NCBI GenBank assembly: GCA_020746105.1
Contig: CM036628.1
Location: 6,954,001 to 7,018,000 of the forward strand
Length of the DNA: 64,000 bases
Direction of reading: 5' to 3'
Source: Trogon surrucura
Lineage: Eukaryota; Chordata; Aves; Trogoniformes; Trogonidae
Shown here: in pieces, positions 22,999-36,744 of the stretch
Numbering within the stretch: position 1 is the stretch's first letter
Layout: every line of letters begins with the position of its first letter
The notes under the pieces: model-generated
What the model was told of the DNA's origin: nothing
What the model saw: only the letters and a program-made list of their open reading frames with translations
The model's database searches: none
Program-made: the position numbers and the translations under genes

Positions 22999-25900
22999 TG
23001 GCTGTATTGGGAAATTGCTTAATGTGATCTACTTTGGGCAGGGTCTTGCATCTGTAGTTGTCACCTGCCTTATGCCAAGACCAGCAGAAACGGCGGGTGG
23101 GACTGGCAGGAGAGCAGGTGTCATTTTGGCCAAGTATGGTCCTGTTAGACCAGCAGTGAAACCTGTCGCCTCCTGCCACAAAAGAGAGAGGTCCTGTCAG
23201 GCTGCTGCTTCTGTGCTGTGAAACGAATGTATGGATACGTTTGTAGGAAAAGGCAGGGTTGTCGGAGATAAGCAAGGAGCAGGGGATGAGCAGCGGGTGC
23301 GGGTGCCTGCATCTTGTGCATCTAAGGGGCAGCTTCGTTCACAGACTGAAACAGCTCAACGTCCAGAGCAGTAACGCGATCTGTAACAAGCCTCCTGTAC
23401 CGTGAGGGCATTAAAAGTTGAAATCGGCTCCCTTCTCTGTTGACAGATCTTTATGATCCTCTCACTGGAAATACTGAAGTCTGCAGTTAAAACGGAAATA
23501 TGTTTAAGAAGTATAATTTTGTCTGTATTTTCCTTGGCTAGAGGCTGAAGCGAGCACTGTGTGCAAGCGTGATGCAATAAAAGAGGCTTCAGGAAAGGAA
23601 GGAGCGTGAGATGTGTATGTTACAGATGTAAATATCACAAGCAGAGCTGCGCCACAGAATAAATTGAAAGGTTTATAATGGGTTTCTGTCAAGAGGTTGC
23701 ATAATGGTTAGAAAGGCGATACATGGTTCAAATTCACAGTTCAAGTCTAGAGATGGCAGCAGATGGAGAAGTATTGATTTATATTAGTGGCAGTAGAAAA
23801 CTAAAGGAAATAATTGAGCTACTACAGCTAGTTTCATGCTAAAAGACCAATGTTCACGTTTCAGTTGCTTGCTGCTGCTGGGTGTCAGGGTGACTACAGT
23901 AGAGATGTCTGTATTTCAATTACTGATTTGCATCTTTGAGCTTTTGAGGGCCAAGTAATTTAATTTTAAGAGCTATCAACACTAAATGTAATGGCATTAC
24001 TCCATGTTCAGCTAGAGATACTGGAAGCAGAATTTTGTATTAATAGTAGGCAAAACCAAACAAACAAATCTGTATTTCTACCAGATTCTCTAGTAGCACA
24101 ATTCTTCTCAGTACTGGAGAACAGGAAGATGTCAAAGGTGCAACTATAACCTCCTATATGCTCATCAGTCTATACTGACTGACCCTGGATGACTTAAAAA
24201 TGAACATGACATCACTCCAGTCTACACTACTGGAATGGAGTTTACATGAAATGGAGAATCACTGGAGCAGAGCATCCCAAATACCCCTTTGTTCCCAGTT
24301 AAGATCCTTAATGAGATTGGAAAGGCACAGAAATCACTTCCACTTAGCTTTATCCCTGTACTGAGAGTAGGTTTTTTCCTGGTGACTTAAAGCAAAATCT
24401 GTTTCTTTCCGCCACTTGTACAGGATCTGGCTTTTTAAGATAGGATTTGTAAGTCACCTCTATGGTGCCTCCATCTAGGCTGAAGGTAAACCCAGTGGGT
24501 CTGAGGCTGCCAGTCACCCAAACTGGTTCTCTTCTGCCCAGGCAGCCAATCTCCTTTCTATGAAATCAGGAGAGCCGATGGGAGGCTGCTGGGTCTCCCC
24601 TTGAGATGGACTAGCAAGACAGTTGAGGCAGGACTCTGAAATGGGAACATGCTCCTTTATCTTCCAGTTGAGCTGAAGCCTGTGGTTCAAGCATCAGATA
24701 ACATCTAAGCTGCAAAACCACACGCAAAGCAACCTCCTTCTCTCTCCACTGGGTTCTCTCCATTCGTTTCTCACCTCTCTGAGCAGAAAAGCTCAGCTGG
24801 AGCAGCCTGGCTTCCAGTTCAGTTGTGTCTCCCACAGTGTGTTGCGCTGCCCTCTGTTTCTTGGAGTTTGGACAGAACTTGTCTTGCTTAAATGCAGCCA
24901 GTCTTGGGAGTGTAGCTGCATGAGGAGATGTACCTGAATCTAAGTCTTGATGTAGCATAGTTCTGGAGCAATAAAGGTTTTGCAAATTAGGACTTGAAGT
25001 CTTATAAAAAAAGATATTCAAGAGTCAACTAGGTCTGTGAATAGCATCATACAAAACTGTATTTTCATCGGCTTTCTTTGCAAGCGTAACCAATCACATC
25101 CTGACTCCTCTAGCTGAATTTGCTCTACAGTGAGGTGGCTCTCTGGCAGAAGTAGCCACGAGCCCACATCGGCAGAGCGATCCCTGAAGGGCCCTGCTTG
25201 TATCCTTGTGGGAAGACGAAGTTTGCCCAGTTCTGGGGGCGCTGCCGACTGACGCATGGCTGACATGTCCTGCCCTTCTCCACCGGTCCATCTGCCCCAG
25301 TAAGTGACAAAGATGACTGGGATTTCTAAGGGGGGACCTAGGCTCCTTCTTAAAGGAGTACTAATATTGCAAGAGCAGATGGGATTTGTAGGAACCCCAA
25401 GCTCCATCTGTTCACAATAGACTCGATGAGCCCAAGATCCAGGGCACAGCTGAATGTGGTGGCTAGCCCAGCATTGTCAGCTGGAGGTGAAGAACAAGTG
25501 GGTCAGAGCAGCAAGATTAGAAAACTGACAGTAAAAGCTTTTTTTTCCTCTAGAAAATGGCAGAAAACACTTTTCACTGTTGTTAGACTATACCTGTGGT
25601 AGAAAACCAAAAGTCTGGCAAGGCCACCTTCTGCATACAGCTGGCTGTCCTTCCAAGAGCCTTATTTTGCCTTCTAAGTTGCCTACAGTTGTGGCTGTGC
25701 TGAGCAAAGGAGCCAGCCGAGTGCAGCGTACAACCTTTTACTGGGTGGAGCTGGCACAGCAGCATTTGTAACCTCAGAAGCTTGAATAACCCAGTTTCCA
25801 AAATCATTGTACTCGCCAGTCTATGCAAAGAACATATAATTAGAGCAGCCTCGACTTACTGCTGTTGAAACAGCTCTTGCAGCTTCTTGTTAGTTCTGAT

Positions 25901-28900
25901 AACAGGAATGTTGCTGCTTCTGCACTAATTGCTCTAACGATCTTCTGAGGGCTCAGTCTTGCAGTTAGTACGTACAGTTCCTGCTGAGCATGCTGGGCTT
26001 AAAACTAAGGGACTGTCAGCCCTGGCAGGAGCAGGGAGCAGTGCTGGCTGATGTTCCACAAGTTTTTCTTGCATAAGATGTAGAAGAGACTTTCTCACTT
26101 GTTATTGATACACGTCACTGTAATCTGCTCAAATAAACATGTTTACTTCCATCAGGATCTCCACCACTAAATCCTATCCATGTTCAAGAGCTCAGCTGTG
26201 ACTTTCAGGAGCAGTCTTTCTCTATTGCAAAAAAATAAGCCCTCTGGGGTAAATGATGGGTTCATCTAAGATGGCATCCTCTTGCTGATTATCTCACTAC
26301 TTCGTATAGTAAGAAGATGCTAAAGCTGCCTTGATTCTTCTTTACCTTTGTGTTTACCATTCCCTGGGAAGACCTTATTTTGGCTGTGATTCTCAGTTAC
26401 CACCTGATAGTTCCACCTCTGGAGCACTAGGGCACAGTTTGCCTCTCCATGGCAGAAATTCCTAGAACTGCTCAGCCTCAGATGAGGCCACATTTGCAAG
26501 GGAGCTTGCTTTCTCAGCTGTTTCATCTTGCCACAACAGTCTCAAACTCTAGCTGTGCATGCACAGAAGACAAAATCAGCTGTGTGTCCCGAAATGCCTA
26601 GAATCATCAGAACTTTCCACACAAAAGGCAAAGCTTCCCTTTTAGAGCCTCGGCTGATGCTGGTGGGGTCAGGCTAACGCGTTAGCAAGCCGGAATCTTG
26701 TCGGTGTAACATAAGTTAGAGTGGTGTATTTTAAATACTTTAACACAAATTTATCAGTCGCTGCCTCTGGGGAATTTGCCTGTTATGTTGCAATCATCTG
26801 GATATTTTAAGAGAGTTTCAATAGACTTGCGTCAAAATCATTTTGCCATCATCTTGACATAGTAATGTAGTCTCCAGTGACTGCAGTGACATTATTTTGC
26901 CATCATCTTGATATCATCTATTACAGCATTGTGGTCCCCATGCTCTGGCATTGCTGAGTGCTTTGCCTCATTATATTATTTTCATAAGCTTGCTCTGAAA
27001 TTAGTGCAAAATAGCTGTGGTTTTCATAGCAAGTTACATGCATAGGGGGAGTTCTGTGAAATCGGAAAAGATATTTCAAGTATACCGATCCGCTATTTTA
27101 AGAACGCTCCAGATTTTTAACATTTTTCCTTTAAATGACCAAAATGTTTAATTCATAAAAAACTGCCAGAAAAATGTTCACTTAGGAGGTAAATGATGTT
27201 TTACTCAGAGTTTGGCAGGAGTACTGAAAAACGGTTCCAAATTATGCTTTGTTCAATTCTCCATCATTAAAAAGCAACATAAACTTACTTAATCTTCTTG
27301 GGGTGTACACTGGAGCAAACATTGCTTATTGCAGCCTGAAATAGCAGCAGTGTTCTTGTTTGTGATCCGATGACTCCTATGTTTGGGATCCAGTTTGTTT
27401 TGAATAAGCTCAGTCCTTGACTGTGTCATTTCAAATCTTGATCACAAACATATCCCAAATATCTTCGCAGGCACAGATAATTTCAGAAATAGTCCTGTTA
27501 AATTCTCTTGGGCAGAGAAGAACTTGAGTTTGGGCTTAGCCTGGCCAGGTTTAGCTAAAGCCATCTTAAGCTTCCCCCAGTTTTTGTGGTTAAGACAAAC
27601 AGTTTCTTCAACAGGATTGATTGTTCATGTGAGCATGAAGGATGTAAGTAAGTACTTGAAGAATCCAGGAGTTCAAGAGGCAGATGTAAAGATTCCCACT
27701 GACTTTAATGGCTTTAAAATGGCTTCAGTAGCTTTACATCACAGCCTTAGAGAGCTTCTACTTGTTAATATTTGTAGAAAGAGGAGGAAATTTTAAGCCT
27801 AGTGCATCAGTCAGTGCATGACAGCCTCTGGCGATCCTGTAAGTATTGGAGTTTGAAACTGAAGTATGGAAAACGCTGTCTGCAGTATTTTGGTTCTCTG
27901 TAAACGCTAGGAATGAGGAGGTACAGCACTGACATAACTGGAGAGCTGGTTGACACAGGACCTGATGCTAAATAGCAGCTCATACTTTGCAACCTTTTTG
28001 TAAATTGCTGTAGGGTCCCTGCATTTTACCACCCTGCCTTGATATCCTCATGCCTCTATTCCACTGGCCTCTTTTTCACCTTTTTCAGTCAATCACATTT
28101 TCTAAAGAAAATAGCAGTTAAAAATAGGTATCCAATGAAGGCATTAATCCTTTTTTTCATGCCTTCATAGGAGGCCATCAGATTATAAACATGATGTTGG
28201 GGAAAAAAAAAAGATTTTTATTATTTCTTAATCGAGAGGGGGAGTGGAATAGCTGGGGTTTCTTTTTTTTTTTGCTATTGACGTTACCCTTTTCAAAAGT
28301 ACACCCATGGCAGGAGTTTTAAAGTTTCAGCTTTAAAAGTATGTTGTCTCACATTCCAGTACTGATCCTTGCAGTATTGTCTCTTGGTTGGCTGCCCTTT
28401 CATTTCTCTTCAATTACAGCTCCCTCAAAAGCTGTATAGAAAAAGATGCAAAAGAATAACACAGGCCATTATTCTAGGCTTTCAGTGGTCATAGACTCCA
28501 CTATAGCAGACATTCAAATAATGTCTGAACTATCACTTCCCTCAGAAGCTGTTCTAACAAAACACCACCAACAAAATTCATGGCGTTAGTTAATGTTTAA
28601 TCATGACAAGTTATGGGATGATATGAAATCACTTTTTGTTCAAAGCCAGAATTATCTTGTGGTTCTGTTAGCTATATTAAATCTTTATTAGTCAAAAAAT
28701 GAGACTGAAATCAGGCCATTCATACACTGACATCTGCTGAGCTTGCAGATGAATAAAACTTTGTGCTTCTCCCCTACATTCAGTGGGTTGGCAAAGAAAT
28801 AATTATTTTCTGTTTCTATTTTGCTCATACAAAGCCACCAAATCTTGGTGCAAACACATGCGATAGTAAATCTCCCATTGTCCCTAACTGAGCCATGTCT

Positions 28901-31384
28901 GGGGCCATCTATATGCGAGTTGCTAAGTCTGCCCTCAAAAAAAGCTGCCCAGTAACCCTGTTAGTATGCCAACAGTCATAAATGTGGTTATTTTATGGGG
29001 CATGCTGGAAAACTACTTGTGCTAAGGAAAAAGTTACTGAGAGAAGCAGCCACTGTCCCCAGGATGAGAAACCAGGCAAGTCCATTAGCAATTCCTTTGT
29101 CAGTAGAAGGAGCAGCTTATCTTCATAACACAGCCAAGGGAAGTCTGAATTACTCTCAGGAAAACGAGCAAGTAGCTAACCAGTGTAAGCTGAGTGGGAG
29201 GGGAAAGAGAACAGGGAGCAGGTCGCTGGGACTCTTCTGCAGGGAGTGAGAGGGGAGTTGGATAAACCGAAAATAGGGTCAGCGTCAAAATGAGGATGTT
29301 GAAGAGACAGCAGTAGAGTGAGCAAGGGCGGGAGAAAGGGGGACGTAAGATCACACGAAATAAAGGAGTTGTGGGTGAAAGTATCAAAGCTGAAAAGCTC
29401 AAGGGTCATCTTTTAATTCTCTGTCTTCTTGACAAGGAGAATCGTTACTTCTGGAGAAGAGTCTGTGCGATGCTTCAGCAGTCAGGCTGGTAGGAGCTGA
29501 AGGAGGCAAGTCTGAGAGGGCTTCACTGATCCTTAGCGAGAGGTGGGGGACCCTGGGGAAAAGGACGCGGCTGTTGGAGCGGAGGAGAGGCTGTGTGTGA
29601 GGAGCACTGCTTACACTTCAGTGCAGGTGAATGATAGCAAGTGTTCATGGTGGGGACAGGCAGGTAGAGAGCCCCTTTTCCCCAAAGGCAGGGACCGGAT
29701 TTCGTGAGCCTGCGTGCTGAAGCTGGTGAGATGAGGTGTGTGAGGAACAGCTCGGTGTGAAGGGAAAAGGGCTTTTGCTCTGGGTCCTTGGGCTGAAGCC
29801 CAGCGCAGTGTTTAAAATGCTTCTGCCAGGCTCTGCTCACATCTTTCACTTAAACAATGAATATAGTTATTCCTAATTTATTGTAGGATTGCCAGAGCTG
29901 GCAGATCACCAGTGCTGTTTCTTCTCTCTGTATTTCCCTGAGCTGCTGCTGCCAGCGTTGTTGTTTCGAATCCTGCGGCACCATCTCTGTTGATCTTGCC
30001 ACAGTCAGTGCTGGCACTGAAACACAAAATAACATGGAAAAACTCCACTCGGTAACCCAGCAAAGGGCTGGGTGGCACTGGGAAATGGAGAGCAAACACA
30101 TCCTGACAGCAGCTACACCAGCTCCTTGTTCCGACATTGGTACACGTGTGCATGCACACGTATTGGGGCTTTTGCTTTTCCTGCTACAAGTCTGAGAAAC
30201 CTGGCCCGATGTGCTAGAAAAATCATCTACTGAAACAGCAATATATTGAATTTGTTCTCTTTTATGCCTCAAAACTAGTCCAAGTTAGGCAGAATGAGGA
30301 AGGGATTTGTGATTAAATAATTAGTTTGACATATTCTTAATACCTTTTATTAGCATGTAACTAACTGTTGTTAACTGAATGAAATACATTATGTAACAGA
30401 ATGCACTTCATTTACAGCTGCCACAATAAGTAATGGTGCTTTTACGTGAATACAAGAATTCTTTTGCGCTTTTACCAGCAGACAAGCTCTGCCTTCTGAT
30501 TCCCCCCCAATTTCAGCAATGTCAGCTTCAGCTGTGGAAGTTCAGATACATTAATTGTCTCATTCACTTTGAATTGTGGCTTCAGTGGGCAGAGGCAAAG
30601 TAAAGTTCGTCTGGGACTTGCGTGGTTCATAGAAACATGAATATCTTGGCTACTGTGAAAGTCATCAATACTCTAGAAATAATTTTGATGGAAAGATTCA
30701 ACAACCATATCGTTGAGCGTGTTCTACGTGTGGCTAGGTCTGGGTGTAAATGCATCTGTCATGGAGATGGATTCTTGGCTGGTGGCCAGTGATGCAATGT
30801 CCCCACTTGGTGTGTGTTACCTACAGGTTGTGCAGATGCTCCCAAGCAGGGCGGGAGGTGTAGTGGGTAGGACATGATCTGCTGTGTGAGACTGTACCTT
30901 GGGCTTCAGCATTTCTGGGTTTTAACGATAATGTTCAGCACTTTCTGTTTCCCTCTGAGATGAATTTTTAGCTAGGGCATGGAGCACAGGTTAAGTTTTC
31001 TCCCAGTAGTTGAACCTCCTCTGGAAGTGTGGAGCGGAACAGTGTGTTGGGTAAAACCCTTCTGTCTCCTTTGGAAGCACTTGCAGGCTGAGCACCCTGC
31101 CACATGTGCAACCAGCAGCTGGTAGACAGTTGTGCTGCAGCTTAGCAGGGAAAAGGCTGCCAACTTAGCCCCCAGCTCGCTAAAGCGCTGAAAGGTATGT
31201 TGGAGTACAGAAATGCCTGTGGGAGGCATCGCCCCGCTGCTGGAGGTGAAGCACCTGCTTAAGCTGTGGCACTGAGAGCCAGCGATGGGGACTGCCAGCT
31301 CTTGTGCCACACAGGCAAGGCTTCCATTTCTCCAAAGTGAATTTTCCTTTCAAACTGGGGGGAAATATAGGCCCTAGTAAAGTG
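22999..31384. other. Long non-genic stretch, repeat-poor
   Basis: No gene is recognised. Minus-strand frames at 24611-25021, 25018-25407 and 29850-30272 lack domains and lie in locally GC-rich DNA. 26680-27300 is AT-rich with an 18-bp exact repeat 54 bp apart (26840-26857 and 26894-26911). 28200-28275 holds A and T runs. 29200-29600 is purine-rich. A decayed repeat at 27623-27715 is listed separately. POU octamer (reverse) at 23926-23933. Confidence 0.45.
27623..27715. repeat. Decayed ancient TTGACTT(C/T)AATGG-class repeat
   Basis: The words 'gttcatgtgagcatg', 'gtaagtaagtacttgaagaa' and 'tcccactgactttaatgg' fit members of the ancient bird/turtle repeat class in which a CCCATTGACTTCAATGGG core sits beside inverted flanks. 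The match is diverged and the boundaries are approximate. Confidence 0.3.
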
Positions 31385-33757
31385 AAGTGGGTTTTGAGAG
31401 GGCATCCAAGTCCATCTGCAAATCTAAAAGCGTAATTTCTGATAAGTGTAAGTCATGCATACTCTTGAAAACTTCCAAGGAGGGAGGCTCTGCAACCTCC
31501 CCAGGCGATCTTTTCCAGTGCTTAACTAGCCGTATTATTACCAAGTGTTTCCTAATGCTTAACCTAAATTTCCCGTGCTCCTGTTTAACCCAATACTTCT
31601 TATTCTGTCCGCAGTGGGTATGGATGACTACTTATTCTTTTTTTCTTTATGTGTGTAGATGTTGGATATGTAGTCCTTCTGAGCCTTTTCTGCAGACCAC
31701 ATAAGAACATTCTTTCCAGTTTTCCTTACAGCTTGTGTTTTCTAGTGCTCTCTTCTAGATCTTTTCTATCTGGTTGGTTTTTGTTTGGTTTTTTTTGAAG
31801 CTGAAATATGTTGCCCCAAACTGGATGCACTGCTCCAGCTGTCAAAATTGCACTGTATTGTAAGCAAATATCCTCAAACTCTCCTGCTGTCACCTGTGTG
31901 GCCCTTCTCAGTTTTACTGCAGGCAGAAAGTAAGTCACTCTGTTCTAACTAGCAAGACTGCAGTAGAGGTATTTTACAGAAGCGAATCCAGGGCAGATGC
32001 CTGCAGAAATGTATTTAACAACATCCTTTCAGTTTGACAGAGAATTTTGTAGGTGGAGGGAGACCGTATTTTTTCCTAGCTCACTTATGACCATGAGGAG
32101 GCTGATACTGGAAAGCTTTAATAAAGTTGAGATTTATCTGCTGCTTCTCCTCAGTTCCCACTGAAGGAAATTAAATTGGTTTAACAAATCTGTGTTTTTG
32201 ACAAAGCCATGCTAGCTCTTACTCATCTCCTTGTTATTTCCTGAGTGGTTACAAATAATTTGATTGTTTCCGTATTTTTCCAAAAACTGACCTTCACTCA
32301 CTGCTCTTTAATTCCCCATTACAATCTTTTCCCTCCCTGTAAGGAAACACACAATGTGCCATTTTTCTGTCTTCTGGATGTTCACCCATCTTCCACAAGC
32401 TCTCAAAGATAACCACTAATGGCTCTGATACTGCTTCAAACACTCCAGTAGGATACCTTAGGATGAATTGTAACTGGCCCAGCCAATTTGAAAGAACTAA
32501 TTTAACTAAGTACTATTTAATCTGTTCTTTCCCTGTTTTCATTCGTGTTTCTACCCTTTTGTCACTAGTGCTCTTTCCTGCCTGATCTCATTTGACCTTT
32601 TTGGCAAGGATTGCAGCAAAAAAAGCTTTAAGCACTCAACCTTTTCAGCATCACCTGTCAATAACTTGCCCTGTCTTGTTCAATAGCAAGCCAACAATTT
32701 TTTCTGGTGTTCCTCTCATAATGAAGTACGTTTGCAGCATGTTTTCTTGTTATCCTTTTTGCACCAATGTGTTCCCTGTTCTCGCTTGACCTTCCTGATT
32801 TGGGCCCTGTGCTCTCTCTTTTTCCTTTCATCCTTGTCTTCAGTAATCTGACCTAGGTTCAGCTTTCTTTACACTTCTGGCATTGAAGGTCAGCGAAGAG
32901 TCCATGGTTTAGCTAAGGTGGCTTCTTACACCACTTGTGATGGTTTTGCTGCTTTGAGATAATTTGTACTTGCGCCCTTAATAGAACTATTGGAAGAGAC
33001 CATCAACTATTCTGAGCTTGTTCCCCATGAGATATTACTCACCAGTTCTCTGAGTTTATTTAAGCTATATCTCTTTGAGTCTGTTTGTATTTTGCTGTTC
33101 TTTTTCCCTTCCAGGAGCAGTGAGTTTTCTCATTCCATGATAACTGTCACCCAAATTTCCTTCTATTTTCATATTTCTAAACCCATTTCTTCTGATTCTC
33201 GATTTTAAGAGTAAGGAGGCTTCCTTTCAGTTGCTTCTTCAGGCTTGGTAGCAAGACGTTGGCAGTGTGGAGTCTATGTCCTGCAATACCCTGTGTCCCA
33301 GCAGGTATCTCCATGAGCCTCCCTGCCACGTGCCTCCACCATCCCCAAGCCCAGCGCTCTGGGTGTATGATTCATCTTGTTGCCCTCCAAAAGAAGTCGC
33401 TCCGTCCATCTGTTCTTTGTGGCTTTATTCTAGACACCTCCCCCCCCACCCCCCTCGTGACAGCACCTGCGTTCATTCCCCTGGTTGTTATTATTAGCCT
33501 GGGATTTTCAACTGGTTCATCTCCACATTTTACACTGTGGAGTGAATGTGCCTGTGGACAGCATTCCATCCCTCCTCTCCCTGAACAAACTGTGCTATCT
33601 GTATTAATATTCTAGTCATGTGAATTATCCTAACAAGTTTCTCGTGCTAATTGATTCACGATTTCGAGCACGTATTAAAACTTCCAAGTCGTCCTGTTTA
33701 TTCCCCGTATTTCTTGCGTAAGTTCTTGTGATTTACTTCTTGTGATTGCGCCCAGCG
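31385..33757 (-). mobile_element. Ancient CR1 LINE, long decayed copy
   Basis: On the minus strand this 2.4-kb region follows the CR1 plan of amniotes. From the right end: an endonuclease N-terminal region (33590-33757); a middle linker region whose '+'-strand words include 'ccagttctctgagttta' and 'ttccatgataactgtcaccc' (33000-33200); 'ctcaaagataaccactaatg' (32401-32420); and the reverse transcriptase part, where 'gatactggaaagctttaata' (32104-32123) corresponds to the family's FSKAFDTV motif. The C-terminal region and 3' end run through 'gcaacctccccaggcgatc' and 'ttccagtgcttaac'. About 600 bp around the catalytic YADD region appears deleted near 31930-31985. 33200-33570 is the least certain part. 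It has many stops and frameshifts and is long dead. Confidence 0.85.
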
Positions 33758-33844
33758 TATATCAGGAGTCACTCTGTGAAGTCAGCGGGTTGTGTTTCAC
33801 TGTCGTTTACATGAATGATTCTACTTATTGGCAGGAAGCTATTT

Positions 33845-33902
33845 CAGATTTACTTGCACGAGGATAAAGGAAGAATTTGGCCCATTGAAATGAATTCTGT
33901 GT
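33845..33902. repeat. Ancient 'ggcccattgaa' class repeat fragment
   Basis: 'gatttacttgcacgaggata', then 'agaatttggcccattgaaat', resembles the old amniote repeat in which 'tttacaccagtgtaa' and 'gcagaatttggcccattgaagtcaatgg' occur together. It is short and decayed. Confidence 0.4.
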
Positions 33903-34618
33903 GAACTAGGTCTAGGCCAGGAGGATTAAGCATGTTTCTCTAATTGCTAGATGTGTTATATTGTATGTAATCAGTGTAGTGGCAATAAAATATGATTGCC
34001 ACACCCAGAATATTTCATCACCAGGCTTTTGGGATCCTGTAATTGTCCTTCACTTGTTACTGTACTGACATTAATAAGGTGAAGGGTTTTACATAATTGG
34101 GGAAATAAATTAAAAATTGAACAAAAAAGCGAACTCTAGCCGAGGTGTGCATGCAAACAGAGAACACCACGTAGTTTGCGCTGCAGCAAAACAGCGGACT
34201 GAGGTAGAAGAAGTCAGCTTTTGAGGTTTTATTACTTTTTGCTTTGTGATGACTGGCTTCAAGCCCACACATTTCTTGAATACACAATAGGGAGTTGGGC
34301 AAGACTGCAGAAATAAATTTTATTAACACACAATCACTGCAGCACCAGACAGAATAATCTCCTTTAGTCTCCTCTAGCTGGCAGAGTCCTCTTTGTACCA
34401 GGTCAAGTCAATTAGCAGTATAATGTACGACAGGTTTTATTTAAAAAGGGTTTAATTAAAGTTTTGTTACAAAGCTCATACAAACTAACAATCTGTCTTT
34501 TAGGGATATGTATTATCTAAAAATTGATTTTAACTTAAACGCTAATTTATAGACTGTCCCCTTTAATAAGTATAATTCCTTGGAAGATACTAAGATCCTC
34601 CTGCCCCAAATAAATTCA

Positions 34619-34714
34619 GGTCCTGATTCAGCAAAACACGTAATTACTAAGGACTTCAGTGAGGCCACTCGTGCACTAAAAGCAGAAGGTGTGCTTCAGC
34701 ATTTTGTTGGGGCC
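34619..34714. repeat. Ancient palindromic repeat (ggtcctgattcagcaaa class)
   Basis: It starts 'ggtcctgattcagcaaaaca' and ends 'gcttcagcattttgttgggg', near-complementary ends around an 'aggacttcagtgaggcc' centre. This is the layout of an old bird/turtle repeat that reads GGTCCTGATTCAGCAAAGCA at one end, CCCATTGACTTCAATGGG in the middle and TGCTTTGCTGAATCGGG at the other. The inverted ends suggest a non-autonomous DNA element, but that is inference. Confidence 0.6.
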
Positions 34715-35004
34715 ATACTGTATAACTACTGCCCTGATTACACACATCGTTCGATTCAGCCATGCCTTTACTGAGAAACAAGTTTAAAAGAATTAGTGAC
34801 ATCTTTAAAATATCTCATGCAGGCCATTAAAGATGGGAACATGTGCTTCTGCTAGATACAGATGTTTTTTCACCAGTCCTGGCATCTTCTACTGACTTAC
34901 GTATGTCTATATTTTTTTTAAAAAAAAAATATTGATGCTACTAGTTGTTTCTTAAATCTTTGCAAGAGAGCAAAGGCTGGCCCTCCAGCAGATGTAGCTA
35001 AGTG

Positions 35005-35063
35005 TAGCTGCATTAACTTAAATGGGGCTAGGTCAGTTTATGCCAATTGAGGATTACATCCCA
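35005..35063. repeat. Ancient repeat fragment, CATTGACTTCAATGGGGC class
   Basis: 'gctgcattaacttaaatggg', then 'cagtttatgccaattgagga', is collinear with the amniote repeat segment 'ccattgacttcaatgg...gatttacaccagctgaggat'. It is decayed but recognisable over about 55 bp. Confidence 0.5.
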
Positions 35064-36744
35064 AAAGTTTATTTAAATAGACTTACTTAATGAAAAACTA
35101 GCTATGTTATTCTACCGATTGCTAACTACAAACCCTTCATCTTATTCTAATCCCTATAGAATAATAATACCTCTCCAAAAGCTGCAGAATATATCATATT
35201 TCAGGATGGCTTATAATTCATCATCGTATGACTTTTTTATTCACAGGCTATATAATTTGGAATCAGAAATGGGTGAGCAGAAGGGATGTTCTCTGCACAG
35301 AAATCCTAGGTGTTTTTCAGTCTCTCTCCTGGGCAGTGTGGTTATATTGCATCAAAACCTCTGGATAATTAATTTGCTTGGTGGCCAGCGAGACAGGGTT
35401 CTGTAGTCAGCCTCGGAGACACCACAGAACTTGCTACATGTTTATAGCATGTGCAGGAGCCAGGATCGAGGGACCCTGCTGGGACAGCCAAAATGGGTAG
35501 GTCAGATGCTCTCCCCGGCTGTGAGCAGGGCTGGGAACGACCCAGCAGCACCAACAATGGCCGGAGACACCAAGAAGCCTTGGGAGGCATCTGTCTTCTC
35601 TTCACAGCCTATTTGGAAAAGTTGTGCCTTTTTGTTGTAGTGTTTATTACCAAAGAAAAGCCCCCTCATTTTTTATTTTTACTTTTTAAATCTTTGAGAC
35701 GCGTGTAACAGTGGGCCAGGATTTGCTTTGATTAATCTTCAATCTGGTTCTACTTATGTTCTTCCCCATGGTATAAATCTAGGGGCTTGTGCACTTTAAA
35801 AAAAAAAAAAGTCTTAGCACCAAAACATTGAAATTAGCAAGCTTGTGTTGCCTATTTCCAAGTCTGAATAGTCTGAAAACTAAAATATAATTCAAGCACA
35901 ACTTTTTCTGCCACCTTCTGCCTGTGCCCAAGAGAGATGAGGCAGGGAAGGCAGGTGTGTATTTGAAACATGTGACAAAAGAATAAAATGAGGGGAGCAA
36001 GCAGAGGGAGACATAAAGAAGTGAATTCAGAAAAGCTGTGGAAAGGAATAGAGAAAAACTTAAATAGAGAAATAAATTCTGTGGGACAAGTCCTACACTG
36101 ATGGCTTCTGTCATGGATCCCTTGATTTCACGGAAGCTGCTCAGGCTATTTCATGTCGATGGCCTTACTTGTTTCAGCATCGCTGTTGGGTGGGGATGCC
36201 TGGCCCTAATACACATCACAGGCTGCCTGCTAGCTAGAAGAACAGGCTTGCTCATTTGAAATTGAATCAGGCTTTAAGTTTGTTTGCAACAGGGTAACAT
36301 AATAAAGGAAATAGCTCAAAAAAAAAAATAAATCTTAAGCAATCTGATAGATTCTCAGAACCAAACTCTTCAAAAATTTTCCAGGATTAATGTCCAGGCA
36401 TCTTGCAAGTTAAATGCACGCCAGCCATAGTATATTTTCCAAAACCTGCCGGTGCCTCTGATGTGTTCTGTGAGCCCTGGCACAGGGCAGGGTGCGGGGC
36501 TCTGCTGGAAGAGCCGCCAGGCTCAGGTGTGCTGGGAGGCACAAGCGCCAGCCTGTGTCCGCAGTGGGGTTAGGAGGCACAGGGAGGTCTGACCTGTGCA
36601 ATTAGAGAGAAATATCTTCACCGATTGGATTTCTCGTTGGCCAGTCAAGATTCATGGGGTATTTTTACTTGTCACTTTACAGACATAAGCCTACGTGTGA
36701 CCGTGTCGTTCACAGTCTGTGTGATTGAGAGATGAGCAGTTAAG

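Larger units (their letters stand above)
33903..36699. other. Non-genic DNA with two ancient repeats
   Basis: No gene is recognised. 34400-34600 is AT-rich with TTTAATTAAAG and TAATTTATA words and no obvious repeat, a possible conserved non-coding element. The T8/A10 palindromic run at 34912-34930 and the A13 run at about 35798-35810 are simple sequence. The two ancient repeats at 34619 and 35005 are listed separately. Frames at 35431-35708 (+) and 35779-36114 (-) have no recognisable protein. Confidence 0.45.
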
